Assembly (NCBI GenBank): GCA_024644405.1
Contig: JAHELC010000005.1
Location: forward strand, 1-64,000
Direction: 5' to 3'
From: Nitrospinaceae bacterium
Lineage (GTDB): Bacteria > Nitrospinota > Nitrospinia > Nitrospinales > Nitrospinaceae
DNA length: 64,000 nucleotides
A program made the position numbers and the translations under genes. Of this stretch, positions 18,640 through 29,780 are shown one piece after another. The notes under the pieces are model-generated. The model saw only the letters and a list, made by a program, of their open reading frames with translations, made no database searches and had not been told where the DNA came from. Numbering within the stretch: the first letter of the stretch is position 1; each line of letters begins with the position of its first letter.

Positions 18640-18669
18640 TTGACTGATTTTGGTGGAAAGCACTATATT
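18640..18669 (+). promoter_or_regulatory. Sigma-70-type promoter for the aminotransferase-hom-thrC run
   Basis: TTGACT at 18640-18645 and TATATT at 18664-18669 are 18 bp apart. A start near 18676 would place the message start at the AAAGGAG purine stretch (18671-18677), so that ribosome site would be lost or at the very 5' end. Confidence 0.5.
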
Positions 18670-18684
18670 TAAAGGAGTTTAGTC

Positions 18685-18762
18685 GTGTTGACCGGAACTA
18701 TTAAATGGCCTTTGAGTGGGCTGGGCTCATACCGGGGTTCGGGAATCAGAGGATTTTCATGA
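18685..18762 (+). CDS. Possible 25-residue leader peptide overlapping the aminotransferase start
   Basis: A GTG at 18685 lies 7 bp after AAAGGAG and opens a 25-codon frame (second codon TTG) whose TGA overlaps the ATG of the next gene in ATGA, an arrangement typical of translational coupling. The peptide ([20 protein letters not shown] and five more residues) matches nothing I know and is not enriched in one amino acid, so it is not a classical attenuator. The nearby -10 at 18664 may remove its ribosome site from the message. Confidence 0.3.
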   Translation: MLTGTIKWPLSGLGSYRGSGIRGFS

Positions 18763-19925
18763 GGGAGTTTTCCAGAATAACCCGTTTGCCGCCTTACGTC
18801 TTTGACATCGTAGGTCAATTGAAATTACAGGCGCGACGGCGGGGAGAGGATATTGTTGATTTTGGAATGGGCAATCCCGATCTGCCAACTCCCAAGCATA
18901 TTGTCGATAAATTGTGCGAAGCAGCGACCAAGGGTCCCAATCACCGGTATTCCCAATCCAAGGGAATTCCCAAACTGCGGTTGGCGATCACCGACTGGTA
19001 CCAGAGAAATTTTCAGGTGGAGCTGGACCCCGAGACCGAGGCTATCGCCACCATCGGATCTAAAGAAGGGATTTCTCACCTGGCCCTGGCCATTACCAGT
19101 CCGGGTGATTCCGTTCTGGTGCCGACGCCGACATATCCCATTCATACCTACGCTTTTATTTTATCGAACGGCGATGTCATCGGCGTTCCCATGGAAAAGG
19201 ACACCGATTTTTTCGAGGCCCTGCTTCATGCCTACAAGCAAAACTGGCCACGGCCCAAGGCGCTGATCATTAATTTTCCACATAACCCGACCACTCAGGT
19301 TGTGGATATGGAGTTTTTTGAAAAGGTGGTGGCATTCGCTCAGGAACACGACCTGATCGTGATCCACGATTTTGCCTATGCCGACCTGGTGTACGATGGT
19401 TACCGCGCCCCCAGCCTGCTTCAGGTCAAGGGTGCCAAGGAAGTCGGAGTGGAATGTTTCACCCTTTCTAAAAGTTATAATATGCCCGGCTGGAGGGTCG
19501 GGTTTATGGTGGGGAATCGTGATATTATTCACGCGCTGGCCCGGATGAAGAGCTATCAGGATTACGGCATGTTTCAACCCATCCAGATTGCGGCCATCAT
19601 TGCCTTGAACGGTCCACGGGATTGCGTGGATGAAATTTGTGCGACCTATAAAAAACGGCGGGACGTTTTGTGCGAAGGGCTGAACCGGATCGGCTGGGAA
19701 GTTGATGTTCCCAAAGCCACCATGTTTGTCTGGGCCGAAATACCGGATCAGTTCAAATCCATGGGATCACTGGAGTTTTCGAAACTTCTGGTGGATAAAG
19801 CCAAGGTCGCTGTTTCCCCCGGCATCGGGTTCGGGGAAGGCGGAGATCATTTTGTGCGTATTTCTCTCATCGAAAATGAACACCGGATTCGCCAGGCGGT
19901 TCAAGGGATCCGGGAAATTTTTTAA
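18759..19925 (+). CDS. Class I/II PLP-dependent aminotransferase, AlaC/DapL-like
   Basis: The 388-residue cytoplasmic enzyme is a fold-type I aminotransferase. Conserved parts are [12 protein letters not shown] near residue 32, the FPHNPTTQ segment binding cofactor and substrate, [13 protein letters not shown], and [13 protein letters not shown] with the Schiff-base Lys238. The sequence is closest in style to AlaC (glutamate-pyruvate) and LL-diaminopimelate aminotransferases; the amino donor cannot be settled by eye. I place the start at ATG 18759 with AGAGGA 6 bp upstream rather than at ATG 18705, because the extra residues do not fit the family. It is 17 bp upstream of hom, so it probably serves aspartate-family amino acid metabolism. 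Confidence 0.88.
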   Translation: MREFSRITRLPPYVFDIVGQLKLQARRRGEDIVDFGMGNPDLPTPKHIVDKLCEAATKGPNHRYSQSKGIPKLRLAITDWYQRNFQVELDPETEAIATIGSKEGISHLALAITSPGDSVLVPTPTYPIHTYAFILSNGDVIGVPMEKDTDFFEALLHAYKQNWPRPKALIINFPHNPTTQVVDMEFFEKVVAFAQEHDLIVIHDFAYADLVYDGYRAPSLLQVKGAKEVGVECFTLSKSYNMPGWRVGFMVGNRDIIHALARMKSYQDYGMFQPIQIAAIIALNGPRDCVDEICATYKKRRDVLCEGLNRIGWEVDVPKATMFVWAEIPDQFKSMGSLEFSKLLVDKAKVAVSPGIGFGEGGDHFVRISLIENEHRIRQAVQGIREIF

Positions 19926-19942
19926 TTCCACAAACTTAAGTG

Positions 19943-21247
19943 ATGAAATCGATTAAAGTGGGCCTGATCGGGTTCGGCACCATCGGAAGCGGGGTGGTCA
20001 AAATCCTTCAGGACAATCAGAATATAATTAAAGACCGGCTGGGAGCGTCTGTGGACGTGATCAAAATCGCAGATCTCGATATCACCACTGATCGCGGGGT
20101 GAATGTAAAGCCCGGTATTCTGACCACAGATGCCGATGAAGTGCTGGATCACCCGGAGGTCGATGTCGTTATCGAACTCATCGGCGGCTATGAACCGGCG
20201 CGTTCTTTTATTCTGAAAGCGATCAAAAATAAAAAGCATATTGTCACCGCCAATAAGGCTCTGTTGGCCAAGCATGGCGAAGAGGTATTTACCGCCGCCG
20301 GAAAGAACAATGTGGGCATCGGTTTCGAGGCTTCCGTTGGCGGAGCCATCCCGATTATCCGGTCCATCAAAGAGGCCTTTGTCGCCAACCGTATTCAGGC
20401 GATCGAGGGCATCATGAATGGCACCGCCAATTACATTTTGAGTAAAATGTCGGATGGCGACCATGATTTCGACACCGTGTTGAAAGAAGCGCAGGATAAA
20501 GGCTACGCGGAAGCCGACCCGACCTTTGATATCGAGGGGATCGACTCTGCACACAAGATTGCCGTATTGACCCGGCTGGCGTACGGTACCCCGGTCAATT
20601 TCGATGATATTTATGTGCAGGGTATTTCCGGCATTTCAACATTGGACATCAAGTGCGCCCACGAGTTTGGCTACCGTATCAAACTGCTGGCGATCTCCAA
20701 GTTTGACGGGAAAGCTATCGATGTCCGTGTGCATCCCGCGATGATCCCTGAGGACAAGCCGATGGCCAACGTCAACGGCGTTTTAAACGCAATCATGGTC
20801 TGTGATGATCTGATGGAGGAAAATATTCTGGTGGGACATGGCGCCGGATCGCTGCCCACCGGAAGCGCGGTGGTGGCGGATGTCGTCGAAATTGCCCGCA
20901 ATATGATTTCGGGGGCACAGGACCGCGTGCCTTCGCAGTCCTTTCAAGAATCCAATGTACAGAGTATTCCTCTGAAAGACATGTCGGAAATTGAAGGCGA
21001 ATATTTTCTGCGGTTCTGGGTCCAGGACAAACCCGGAGTGCTGTCCCATATTTCCGGTATTCTTGGAAACCATGACATCAGCATCGAGTCCGTGATCCAG
21101 AGGATCAAGGACGATAACGGTCAGGGCGTTCCCCTGGTGATGATGACCCATGACGCCAGGGAAAAAAATATTCAGGCGGCTTTGAAAGAAATTAACGCTA
21201 TGGAAGAAGTATCTGAACAAACCGTTTTGATCCGGGTGGAAAAATAA
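19943..21247 (+). CDS. hom: Homoserine dehydrogenase
   Basis: The 434-residue enzyme reduces aspartate semialdehyde to homoserine with NAD(P)H. It has the Rossmann start [14 protein letters not shown], the [11 protein letters not shown] segment, [14 protein letters not shown] in the catalytic domain with [16 protein letters not shown], and a C-terminal ACT domain ([20 protein letters not shown], about residue 355 on), so threonine feedback inhibition is expected. The start is ATG 19943; a GTG directly before it is also in frame. It is separated from thrC by two bases, so the two are surely in one operon. No aspartate kinase gene is in the window. Confidence 0.96.
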   Translation: MKSIKVGLIGFGTIGSGVVKILQDNQNIIKDRLGASVDVIKIADLDITTDRGVNVKPGILTTDADEVLDHPEVDVVIELIGGYEPARSFILKAIKNKKHIVTANKALLAKHGEEVFTAAGKNNVGIGFEASVGGAIPIIRSIKEAFVANRIQAIEGIMNGTANYILSKMSDGDHDFDTVLKEAQDKGYAEADPTFDIEGIDSAHKIAVLTRLAYGTPVNFDDIYVQGISGISTLDIKCAHEFGYRIKLLAISKFDGKAIDVRVHPAMIPEDKPMANVNGVLNAIMVCDDLMEENILVGHGAGSLPTGSAVVADVVEIARNMISGAQDRVPSQSFQESNVQSIPLKDMSEIEGEYFLRFWVQDKPGVLSHISGILGNHDISIESVIQRIKDDNGQGVPLVMMTHDAREKNIQAALKEINAMEEVSEQTVLIRVEK

Positions 21248-21249
21248 CG

Positions 21250-22590
21250 ATGGAATGTGAAGCGTGGTTTCAGTGCATCAATGGGTGTTCGGGCCGGTAT
21301 CCTTTGAACCAGATTATCTACCGGTGTCCGGATTGCGAAAGCCTGCTGGAAGTCACTCACGATATGGAAAAGCTGAAACAGCGATCCGCCCGCGAATGGA
21401 ACGATCTGTTTCACGAGCGCTACCGCAAAAACGAGTGGCCCTACGGCAGTTCGGTCTGGGGCAAAAAAGAGTTGGTGTGTCCCGCGGTTGACAATGAAAA
21501 CATCGTATCCACTTATGAAGGCGGGACTAATTTATTCTGGGCGGAACGGTTGGGCAATCAGGTTGGTTTGAAAGATTTGTGGATCAAGCAATGCGGCATG
21601 GCGCATACCGGATCGTTCAAGGATCTGGGGATGACCGTGCTGGTGTCCATGGTCAAACAAATGCGGGCGGAAGGCAAAAATATCCGGGCCGTCGCCTGTG
21701 CCTCGACGGGGGATACTTCCGCCGCACTGGCCGCTTATTGCGCGGTGGCCGATATCCCTGCGATTGTTTTTCTTCCGAAAAACAAAGTGTCGCTCACTCA
21801 ATTGATCCAACCGATCACGCATGGGATTCTCACGCTTTCCCTCGATACGGATTTCGACGGCTGTATGAAAGCTGTCCAGGAAATCTGCTCGGAAAATGAA
21901 ATTTATCTGGCCAATTCGATGAACTCCCTGCGTATCGAGGGACAAAAAACCATCAGCTTTGAATTGGTTCATCAGTTTGACGGCGAGGTGCCGGAGTTTA
22001 TTGTTGTTCCGGGCGGCAATCTCGGCAATGTCAGTGCCTTCGGCAAGGGATTTAAGATGATGTATGAGTTGGGCCTCATCAAGCGCCTGCCGCGCCTGGT
22101 GTGTGCCCAGGCGGAACGGGCCAATCCGCTGTACCTCAGCTATCAGAACGGATTCAATGAATTTCATCCGGTCCAGGCCAAAACAACTCAAGCCAGCGCG
22201 ATTCAAATCGGTGATCCGGTCAGCGTCAATAAAGCCATTCGCGCTTTGAAGGAATTTGACGGTATCGTCGAACAGGCGACCGAAGACGAACTGGCCAATG
22301 CCGTCGGACGGGCCAACCGAACCGGTCTGCTGTGTTGCCCGCATACCGGGGTCGCCCTGGCGGCGACGGATAAACTGGTCACCAAAGGAGTGATCAAACC
22401 CAAGGACCGGGTCATCGTCATTTCCACGGCCAACGGCTTGAAGTTCACGGATTTTCTTTTAAAATATCATGCCGGTGAACTGAAGGATGTGAAATCCCAA
22501 AACCTGTTTCGTCCGGTGGAGCTGCCCGCCGACTACGATTTGATTCGCAAAACCATTCATGAAAAATTAAGCGAGCAGATTCCCACCTGA
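21250..22590 (+). CDS. thrC: Threonine synthase
   Basis: ThrC turns O-phosphohomoserine into threonine using pyridoxal phosphate. The 446-residue protein has an N-terminal zinc-ribbon-like extension ([17 protein letters not shown]) seen in many threonine synthases, then the PLP site [10 protein letters not shown] with Lys124, the phosphate-binding [14 protein letters not shown], and [17 protein letters not shown]. It belongs to the plant/Gram-positive-like branch with that extension. It starts two bases after hom ends. Homoserine kinase, the missing step between hom and thrC, is not in the window. Confidence 0.95.
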   Translation: MECEAWFQCINGCSGRYPLNQIIYRCPDCESLLEVTHDMEKLKQRSAREWNDLFHERYRKNEWPYGSSVWGKKELVCPAVDNENIVSTYEGGTNLFWAERLGNQVGLKDLWIKQCGMAHTGSFKDLGMTVLVSMVKQMRAEGKNIRAVACASTGDTSAALAAYCAVADIPAIVFLPKNKVSLTQLIQPITHGILTLSLDTDFDGCMKAVQEICSENEIYLANSMNSLRIEGQKTISFELVHQFDGEVPEFIVVPGGNLGNVSAFGKGFKMMYELGLIKRLPRLVCAQAERANPLYLSYQNGFNEFHPVQAKTTQASAIQIGDPVSVNKAIRALKEFDGIVEQATEDELANAVGRANRTGLLCCPHTGVALAATDKLVTKGVIKPKDRVIVISTANGLKFTDFLLKYHAGELKDVKSQNLFRPVELPADYDLIRKTIHEKLSEQIPT

Positions 22591-22689
22591 GCCGTAATCG
22601 CAAATATGAATCCTTGACGCGGTCATGCGCATCAAAGAGAATATTTCAGTGGTATTTGTGTAACCTTTTTTGAAATTAGGATTAACTCA

Positions 22690-23643
22690 ATGACGGATGA
22701 TGTGAAAAAATTAGCCATTATCGGTTCAGGGCCTGCAGGCCATACGGCCGCCTTATACGCGGCGCGGGCCAACCTGCAACCGTTCATGTATGAAGGATAT
22801 GTGGTCGGCGGTTCCGCCGGCGGTCAGTTGACGACGACCACCGACGTGGAAAATTATCCCGGTTTTCCGGAAGGCATCAGCGGACCGGAACTGATGCAGT
22901 TGTTCCGCAAGCAGTCGGAGCGCTTCGGCACCGAAATGGTCGGCGAGGACGTTCATGAAGTCGATTTCAGCAAGCGCCCATTTACCATCAAAGGGGACAA
23001 AACCGAAATTAAAACGCATTCTGTCATCATTTCCACCGGAGCGACCGCCAAGCGGATGCACGTTCCCAGCGAGGACAAATTGTGGAACCAGGGCATGTCC
23101 GCCTGTGCCGTGTGCGACGGCGCACTGCCGTTTTTCAAGAACCAGCCACTCATGGTGATCGGCGGCGGGGATACCGCGGTGGAGGAAGCCACTTACCTCA
23201 CCAAATTCGGAACCGTTGTCTATCTGGTGCACCGCAGGGACGAATTGCGCGCCTCCAAGATCATGCAGAAACGCGCCTTCGATAATAAAAAAATTTCCAT
23301 GGTGTGGGATACGGTATTGGAAGATGCTGTGGGTGACCAGTTTGTCACCGGTGCCCGCATTAAGAATATCAAGACTGATGAAGTGAAAGAACTCGAAGTC
23401 GCCGGTATTTTCTATGCCATCGGCCACACCCCGAACACCCAGCCCTTTAAAGGCCAGATCGATTTGGACGAAACCGGTTACATCAAAGTGAAACCCGGTA
23501 CCCAGGAAACCAATATCGATGGCGTGTTTGCCGCCGGCGATGTGCACGACCACAAATACCGGCAGGCTGTCACCGCCGCCGGAGCCGGATGCGCCGCCGC
23601 CCTCGAAGCCGAACGCTGGCTCGGCGAACAGGGCATCGCCTGA
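22690..23643 (+). CDS. trxB: Thioredoxin-disulfide reductase
   Basis: The 317-residue flavoprotein reduces thioredoxin with NADPH. It has the FAD-binding GSGPAGHTAALYAARA at the N-terminus, the redox pair Cys139-Ala-Val-Cys142 in SACAVCDG, the NADPH-binding GGGDTAVEEATYL, the HRRDELRAS segment typical for NADPH preference, and GVFAAGDVHDHKYRQ near the end. Length and build are those of low-molecular-weight TrxB. It lies 99 bp after thrC and may have its own promoter. It would supply electrons to thioredoxin-like proteins such as those at 51622-52240, but no direct link is shown. Confidence 0.96.
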   Translation: MTDDVKKLAIIGSGPAGHTAALYAARANLQPFMYEGYVVGGSAGGQLTTTTDVENYPGFPEGISGPELMQLFRKQSERFGTEMVGEDVHEVDFSKRPFTIKGDKTEIKTHSVIISTGATAKRMHVPSEDKLWNQGMSACAVCDGALPFFKNQPLMVIGGGDTAVEEATYLTKFGTVVYLVHRRDELRASKIMQKRAFDNKKISMVWDTVLEDAVGDQFVTGARIKNIKTDEVKELEVAGIFYAIGHTPNTQPFKGQIDLDETGYIKVKPGTQETNIDGVFAAGDVHDHKYRQAVTAAGAGCAAALEAERWLGEQGIA

Positions 23644-23704
23644 CTCTGCTACGCTCCATCCTCTTTTTACTTCCTTGGAAAACAGGAGATTCCTCCGTCC
23701 TGCC

Positions 23705-23733
23705 TTGACTTGCCTCCGTGTCGATTTTATTTA
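23705..23733 (+). promoter_or_regulatory. Candidate promoter for clpB
   Basis: TTGACT at 23705-23710 and TATTTA at 23728-23733 are 17 bp apart and lie 35 bp before the clpB start. The preceding C gives CTTGAC, partly like a heat-shock sigma-32 -35 (CTTGAA), but no CCCCAT-type -10 follows at the right place. Confidence 0.45.
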
Positions 23734-23767
23734 ATCCCTGAAGGTCCGATCTTCAAGGAGGGAATCC

Positions 23768-26413
23768 ATGCGTTTTGACCAGATGACCATTAAATTACAG
23801 GAAGCCTTTTCCGAGGCCCAGGCTTATTGCGACCGGGAACGACACCAGGCCATTGAACCCGAGCACCTCCTGTTATCCATGTTAAAGGATGGCGAAGGCA
23901 TTGCCCTGGCCTTACTGAAAAAACTGGGTGTGGATACTCCTAAACTGGTTACCCAGCTGGAAGACCGCTGCGCCAAATTTCCCAAAGTGGAGGGTGGTTC
24001 TTTTCAGGTTTACGTATCCGAAGAGCTGAAAAAGGTTCTCGACCGGGCTTCGGAGCAGGCCGGTCATTTAAAAGATGAATTTCTCAGTGGCGAGCATATC
24101 CTCCTCGCCATTGCCCAGAACACCAAAACGGGTGCCGGTCAATTGTTTAAAACGCATGGCATCCGCCATGAAAATCTTCTCAAAGCATTGATGTCCTTGC
24201 GAGGCAGTCAACGCGTGACCGACCAGAATCCGGAAGCCAAATATCAGGTATTGGAGAAGTACTGTATTGATCTCACTCAGAGAGCCCGCAGCGGAAAACT
24301 GGACCCGGTGATCGGCCGTGACACGGAAATCCGGCGGGTCGTCCAGGTGCTGTCGCGCCGAACCAAAAATAATCCGGTACTCATCGGTGAACCGGGTGTC
24401 GGCAAAACGGCTATCGTTGAGGGACTGGCCCAGCGTATTTTTCACGGCGACGTACCCGAGGGGTTGAAAGAAAAACGCATCATTTCCCTGGATCTCGCCG
24501 CGCTTGTGGCGGGAACCAAATACCGGGGCGAGTTTGAAGAGCGCCTCAAAGCCGTCCTCAAGGAAATAAACAGCAGTGAAGGTGAAATCATACTGTTCAT
24601 CGACGAATTGCACACCCTGGTGGGAGCCGGTTCGGCCGAAGGGTCGATGGATGCTTCCAACATGTTGAAACCGGCTTTGGCAAGGGGCGAGTTGCATTGT
24701 GTCGGCGCCACCACATTGAACGAATACCGCAAGCATATCGAAAAAGATGCAGCCCTCGAACGGCGATTCCAGCCCGTGCAGGTCGGTGAACCGACGGTTG
24801 AAGACACGGTTTCCATTTTACGGGGACTCAAAGAAAAATATGAGGTGCATCATGGCGTGCGTATCCAGGATGCTGCGATTCTGTCCGCTGCAAAATTATC
24901 CGACCGGTACATTTCGGACCGCTTTCTTCCGGACAAGGCCATCGATCTGATCGATGAAGCGGCTTCCAGTCTGCGCATGCAGATTGACTCCCTGCCTGCC
25001 GAAATAGATCAGTACCAGAGAAAGATCACCCAGCTGGAAATCGAACGGGAAGCGCTCAAGAAAGAAAATGATGCTCAGTCCAAACAACGCCTGGGTAAAA
25101 TAGAAACTGAAATCGGTGCGCTTAAATCCTCTTGCGAAGAGATGAAATCCCAGTGGGAGCAGGAGAAGAAAGTGATTGCCGAAAAACGGGGTTTGAAAGA
25201 ACAGATTGAACAGGCCCGGCGGGAAGCGGCCAATGCCGAAAGGGAAGGGCAGTTGGAACATGCGGCGGAGTTGAAATACAGCACACTGCCTCGTCTGGAA
25301 AAAGAAATGAATCAACTGGAAACCCGTTTGGGAGAAGTGCAAACTCAAAAGAAAATGCTGAATGAGGAAGTCGGTGAGGAAGAAATCGCCACCATCGTTT
25401 CCCGTTGGACGGGGATCCCGGTTGAAAAAATGATGCAGTCGGAAAAAAGGCGACTGCTCGAAATGGAGGATCATCTTCACAAGCGCGTGGTGGGACAGAA
25501 CGAAGCGGTGCGTCTGGTTTCCAATACCATTCGCCGGGCGAGAGCGGGTTTGCAGGACCCCAACCGTCCACTCGGAACCTTCCTGTTTCTCGGGCCGACC
25601 GGTGTGGGTAAAACCCAACTTGCGCGTTCGCTGGCGGAATTTCTGTTCGATGACGAGCAGGCGATGATCCGTGTCGATATGTCAGAGTATATGGAGAAAC
25701 ATTCGGTAGCGCGATTGATCGGTGCCCCGCCCGGCTACGTGGGCTATGAAGAAGGCGGTTTTTTGACCGAGCAGGTCCGGAGAAAACCCTATTCGGTGAT
25801 CCTGTTTGATGAAATTGAAAAAGCGCATGCCGACGTCTTCAATCTGTTTCTGCAGATTCTTGATGAGGGACGCCTTACCGATGGGCACGGCAAAACGGTT
25901 GATTTTAAAAATACACTGGTCCTCATGACCTCAAACATTGCCGGCAAAATGATCGAAGATACCGGTATGCAGCTGGCTCATCTGGAAAAAGAAGGGCCAG
26001 TGGATTGGGAACGCGGATATGACACGATCCAGGAAGCGGTCCGGCAGGAACTGCGGAATCATTTCCGGCCTGAATTTCTGAACCGGATAGACGATATCGT
26101 GATTTTCCGAAACCTGACCCGCGATCAGATCAAGGACATCGTGGATATCCAGGTGGACGAACTCAGAAAACGTCTTGCTGAACGAAGCATCACGTTGACT
26201 CTAACGGAAGAGGCAAAAGCCCTGTTGGCCGAAAAGGGGTACGATCCGGCGTTTGGGGCACGGCCCTTGAAACGGGTGGTTCAAAAATACGTCCAGGATC
26301 CATTGTCCCGTAAAATTCTTGAAGAAGAATTCAGGGATGGGGATCATATTCAAGTTGAATTATCCGGAGACGTTTTGACTTTCAGTCGACAAGGTGAAGC
26401 GCAACCCGATTGA
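23768..26413 (+). CDS. clpB: ATP-dependent disaggregase ClpB
   Basis: The 881-residue Hsp100 chaperone pulls proteins out of aggregates together with DnaK. Domains in order: Clp N-domain (about 1-150), NBD1 with Walker A GEPGVGKT near residue 207, a coiled-coil M domain (about 410-540, rich in Glu/Lys/Gln) that separates ClpB from ClpA and ClpC, NBD2 with Walker A GPTGVGKT near residue 609 and Walker [12 protein letters not shown], and the C-terminal domain with [19 protein letters not shown] strong AAGGAGG ribosome site precedes ATG 23768. DnaK and GrpE genes are not in the window. Confidence 0.97.
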   Translation: MRFDQMTIKLQEAFSEAQAYCDRERHQAIEPEHLLLSMLKDGEGIALALLKKLGVDTPKLVTQLEDRCAKFPKVEGGSFQVYVSEELKKVLDRASEQAGHLKDEFLSGEHILLAIAQNTKTGAGQLFKTHGIRHENLLKALMSLRGSQRVTDQNPEAKYQVLEKYCIDLTQRARSGKLDPVIGRDTEIRRVVQVLSRRTKNNPVLIGEPGVGKTAIVEGLAQRIFHGDVPEGLKEKRIISLDLAALVAGTKYRGEFEERLKAVLKEINSSEGEIILFIDELHTLVGAGSAEGSMDASNMLKPALARGELHCVGATTLNEYRKHIEKDAALERRFQPVQVGEPTVEDTVSILRGLKEKYEVHHGVRIQDAAILSAAKLSDRYISDRFLPDKAIDLIDEAASSLRMQIDSLPAEIDQYQRKITQLEIEREALKKENDAQSKQRLGKIETEIGALKSSCEEMKSQWEQEKKVIAEKRGLKEQIEQARREAANAEREGQLEHAAELKYSTLPRLEKEMNQLETRLGEVQTQKKMLNEEVGEEEIATIVSRWTGIPVEKMMQSEKRRLLEMEDHLHKRVVGQNEAVRLVSNTIRRARAGLQDPNRPLGTFLFLGPTGVGKTQLARSLAEFLFDDEQAMIRVDMSEYMEKHSVARLIGAPPGYVGYEEGGFLTEQVRRKPYSVILFDEIEKAHADVFNLFLQILDEGRLTDGHGKTVDFKNTLVLMTSNIAGKMIEDTGMQLAHLEKEGPVDWERGYDTIQEAVRQELRNHFRPEFLNRIDDIVIFRNLTRDQIKDIVDIQVDELRKRLAERSITLTLTEEAKALLAEKGYDPAFGARPLKRVVQKYVQDPLSRKILEEEFRDGDHIQVELSGDVLTFSRQGEAQPD

Positions 26414-26432
26414 ACCTTATAAACGGTGAAAG

Positions 26433-29400
26433 TTATTCGGCGAGGATTTCCACCAGGCGTTGGTGCAGGGGATAGTACAGGGCTTTTTTGATGGGCCGCG
26501 TTTCGCCCTGCAGCCGGATCAATTGTTCGTAGGACTCCAGTTGTGACCGGTAGCGTACGACTTCCTGTTTGAAAAAGCCCTCGATATTTCCTCCCGCACG
26601 TTCCCCGGTTTTGTAATCGATGATCCAGCGAATGCCCTCGTCATCCACGAAAGTGCGGTCGACGATTTTGTTCCGGAAGTTCCGGCCTTCTATAAAAGTC
26701 AGTGCGTACTCCGCTTCTTCATTTTCATAATGCCTTAAAATCTTTCGGCCCTCTGCGTCTTTCAGGATATTTTTCAGGGCGCGCAATCCATTTTGGACTG
26801 TTTTCTTTAAATGCAGTGGAGAAAGGCCTTCTGCCAATAGGGCCGTTTCCAACGAAGACTTCATCTGATCCACACGACGTTCGTCCCAGGCATCCAGTCC
26901 TTGAGTGACGATGGTTTCGAACGACCGATGCAATACGTTTCCCAGGCATCGTGCTTCGTTGCCTGCCCATTCATAGAGGACTTCCTCTTCCAGGCTGATA
27001 TCCATGGCCGGTTCGGTTTGGATATCCGGCGGAGAGGGCGGGGTGTCGAAGTCTGCCGGAAGTCTGTGAAGGAATTGAGAGTTGCTCCCAACCTCTGCTG
27101 CGGTCGTTTGTTCTTCGGAAATATTTTGCCAGGCGGCTTTCCAGGGTTTCTCAATATAACTCCACAGGTGGCTCAACATGGAATTGGCCTGCGGGGCAAT
27201 ACCCTTCTTCGTGGTTTGGGTATGGCCGAACAGATGCAATTGTTTTCTAGTGCGTGTGGCGGCGACGTACAAGAGGCGCCGGGTTTCGTATAGACCCCGG
27301 TCTTTGTCCAGCCCTTTCAGAAACTCATACACTTCGGAAGCCTGCTCCCCGGTTTGCGGGATGGGAGCGAACAGAAGATTCTCGCCATGGGTGATCCAGT
27401 TGAGGAGTTGTTTTTCATCCGCTTTTTGTTTTTTACCCAGGCCGGGTAGCAGGACGAAATCGAATTCCAGGCCTTTGGCCTTGTGTATGGTCATGATTTG
27501 CACGGCGTGACCTTCACCGGTGGATGGATTGGCGAACAGGTTTTCCAATATGCTTTCAAAGTCGTGAAGATTGTCGAACTCACCGCCATCCAACACCTCG
27601 GTGACCTTATCGAAAAAAACCTGTATATCCTTGCGCGTATAGGCGTCAATGCCCGCAGGTCCGCCGAGCTTGATCCAGCATCCTTCCAGCAAACTGCGAA
27701 AATTGATTGCTGGAAACGCGTTCAACACCGGTTGCAGGACACGGATCATTCTTCCTGCGCGCAGTTGACCCTCTTCACTCAATTGATCGAATCGCCCGGG
27801 GTCATTCAACAGGTCCCATAGGGGCGACTTGTGATCGAGCCAGCACAGGCGGTGTAAGTCCTGCAGAGACAATCCGCACCACGGCGCACGCAGGATAGAC
27901 AGCCACGACACGCGATCCAACGGCGATATCAAAGCCCGCATAAGAGCCAACAAATCCAGGATCGCCGGACGTGAGGTGAGAGGATCGATTTCTTCCGCGC
28001 GGAATTGGATACCGGCTTCCTGGAGAAGCGGGACGATACTGAGCAGGTGGGTGCGCGCGCGCACCAAGATGGCGATGGAATCCCCTGGATAACGGGTGCG
28101 GACACCCTTGATGATTTCCATAACGCTGCGTGCTTCTGCGTCCGATTGGGAGTCAGCAGCCGGGTGGAGGGTGACGCCGGGTTCCACGCTCCTGCCCTGG
28201 ACGGCGGAGCACTGGGTGTAGGCAATTGCTCCGCGGTCGGGATCGTCTACGGTTGGCAGAATTTGGGAAAAACATCGATTTACCCAGTCCACGATATTTT
28301 TTTGTGATCGAAAGTTGGCCAACAGCTGAAGTTTGATCAAGGGAATGTGTCCCAGACCACTTTCTTTGGCTTGTACGAACAGGCCGACCTCTGCATCCCG
28401 GAACCGGTAAATCGATTGCATGGGATCGCCCACCAGAAACAGCGAGTGACCCGAACCCGGCTCCCATCCTTCGGTCAGGAGTTTGAGCAGTGAGATTTGT
28501 TTGAAAGAGGTATCCTGGAATTCGTCGACCAGAATATGGTGAAGTTTGAAATCGAGTTTCAAGAGAAGATCGCTGGGCGCCATTTCATGGCCCAGGGCTT
28601 TCTTGGAAGACAGAGCGATCTCCGAAAAATCTATTTTTCCCCGCTCGGTGAAAATCCTGCGAAGAGTTTTATCAATTTCGGGCAGAAGTGCGAGCATGTT
28701 TTCCAGAAACTCCCATTCCCCGTCGCTCAGCCGAGGGTTCGGCAATGTGTTTACCTTGGCCAGGATTTCAACCAAATCCGGCTGTTCACTCAGCTGCTCA
28801 AGAATGTTTTGCATTCGGTCTTTGTTGGACCGAGCCGTATCATTTTTGTCTGGCGGAAATCCAATAGCCTTGCTGGCTTTTTTCCGGGGTTGGTTGCTGT
28901 TCGTGAGCAGAATTGAAACGATGGCCTTCCAGAAAGGCAGCGCCTCAACTAATGGGTCGGGAAACCCCTTCAGCTTCTCCAGGCAGGCAAGCTGATGGTC
29001 CGGGTTTTCAGCCGCAATGTTATAGCCACTGTATTGAGCCAGGTGTGCGAGTTCCGTTTTGAAGGATTGGGGAATCAAGGTGTGACATTCTTTAAGAATG
29101 GAGGCCACCAATTTCGAAAGTATGCTCTCCTGATCCTTCCGCGAGCGATATTCATTGGCATTTTCAAAAAAGGAAATCATCCACTGATCTCGCTTGTTGA
29201 GCAGTTGCACGATTCGGTCCAGAAAGCGCGACTTGGAGTTGTCGAGTCGTTTGAGGATGGCTCGGACTGCCAGGCCGGTTGGTGTCTCTTCTTCCACCAG
29301 TGCCAGCATCTGATGGGCTGTTTCCCGGTAGAGATCGGCGGCATTTTCCTCGATTTCCAGCAGGGACCCCATTCCGGAGAGCAGGGGGGTTTGCTTGGCA

Positions 29401-29780
29401 AGAGAAGCGCAGAAGGAATCGATGGTCTGGATTTTCAACCGCTGGGGATTATCCAGGATGCGCCATTCCTGCTTCTTATTGTGCTTCAGTGCCTGGCGTG
29501 CGATCTCCCACGTGGTTTTCTCGTGCGCTTCTTCCGGAGGGGTGGCATCCCGGGCGCGTGCCAGTGCCAGAAGCACACGGTTTTTCATTTCCCCGGCGGC
29601 TTTGCGGGTGAACGTCATGGCCAGAATCTGCTCCGGCTTCTGGACATGTGCCAGTAGTTTCAGGTAACGCTGGATTAATAATTCCGTTTTCCCGGATCCG
29701 GCGGGGGCCTGCACGATGTAGGAGCCTTCTATGTTCAAGGCTTCCCGGCGGGCTTGGGCGTCTTCCAGCAAAGAAGTCAT
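26433..29780 (-). CDS. UvrD/RecB-type helicase-exonuclease, AddA-like
   Basis: This 1115-residue protein looks like the helicase-nuclease subunit of an AddAB-type double-strand break repair complex. It has Walker A APAGSGKT with Lys31, the superfamily 1 motif MTFTRKAAGEMKNRV, DEFQDTSFKQ, GDPMQSIYRFRDAE, VRARTHL, TIHKAKGLEFDFVLLPGL and VAATRTRKQLHLFG, and a C-terminal RecB-like nuclease domain with LGNVLHRSFE and IRWIIDYKTGE. I start it at ATG 29780: it overlaps the stop of the upstream gene in ATGA and has a GGAGAAG ribosome site; a longer frame to 29825 exists. RecBCD and AddAB processing end in RecA loading at Chi-like sites. Confidence 0.9.
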   Translation of the reverse strand: MTSLLEDAQARREALNIEGSYIVQAPAGSGKTELLIQRYLKLLAHVQKPEQILAMTFTRKAAGEMKNRVLLALARARDATPPEEAHEKTTWEIARQALKHNKKQEWRILDNPQRLKIQTIDSFCASLAKQTPLLSGMGSLLEIEENAADLYRETAHQMLALVEEETPTGLAVRAILKRLDNSKSRFLDRIVQLLNKRDQWMISFFENANEYRSRKDQESILSKLVASILKECHTLIPQSFKTELAHLAQYSGYNIAAENPDHQLACLEKLKGFPDPLVEALPFWKAIVSILLTNSNQPRKKASKAIGFPPDKNDTARSNKDRMQNILEQLSEQPDLVEILAKVNTLPNPRLSDGEWEFLENMLALLPEIDKTLRRIFTERGKIDFSEIALSSKKALGHEMAPSDLLLKLDFKLHHILVDEFQDTSFKQISLLKLLTEGWEPGSGHSLFLVGDPMQSIYRFRDAEVGLFVQAKESGLGHIPLIKLQLLANFRSQKNIVDWVNRCFSQILPTVDDPDRGAIAYTQCSAVQGRSVEPGVTLHPAADSQSDAEARSVMEIIKGVRTRYPGDSIAILVRARTHLLSIVPLLQEAGIQFRAEEIDPLTSRPAILDLLALMRALISPLDRVSWLSILRAPWCGLSLQDLHRLCWLDHKSPLWDLLNDPGRFDQLSEEGQLRAGRMIRVLQPVLNAFPAINFRSLLEGCWIKLGGPAGIDAYTRKDIQVFFDKVTEVLDGGEFDNLHDFESILENLFANPSTGEGHAVQIMTIHKAKGLEFDFVLLPGLGKKQKADEKQLLNWITHGENLLFAPIPQTGEQASEVYEFLKGLDKDRGLYETRRLLYVAATRTRKQLHLFGHTQTTKKGIAPQANSMLSHLWSYIEKPWKAAWQNISEEQTTAAEVGSNSQFLHRLPADFDTPPSPPDIQTEPAMDISLEEEVLYEWAGNEARCLGNVLHRSFETIVTQGLDAWDERRVDQMKSSLETALLAEGLSPLHLKKTVQNGLRALKNILKDAEGRKILRHYENEEAEYALTFIEGRNFRNKIVDRTFVDDEGIRWIIDYKTGERAGGNIEGFFKQEVVRYRSQLESYEQLIRLQGETRPIKKALYYPLHQRLVEILAE

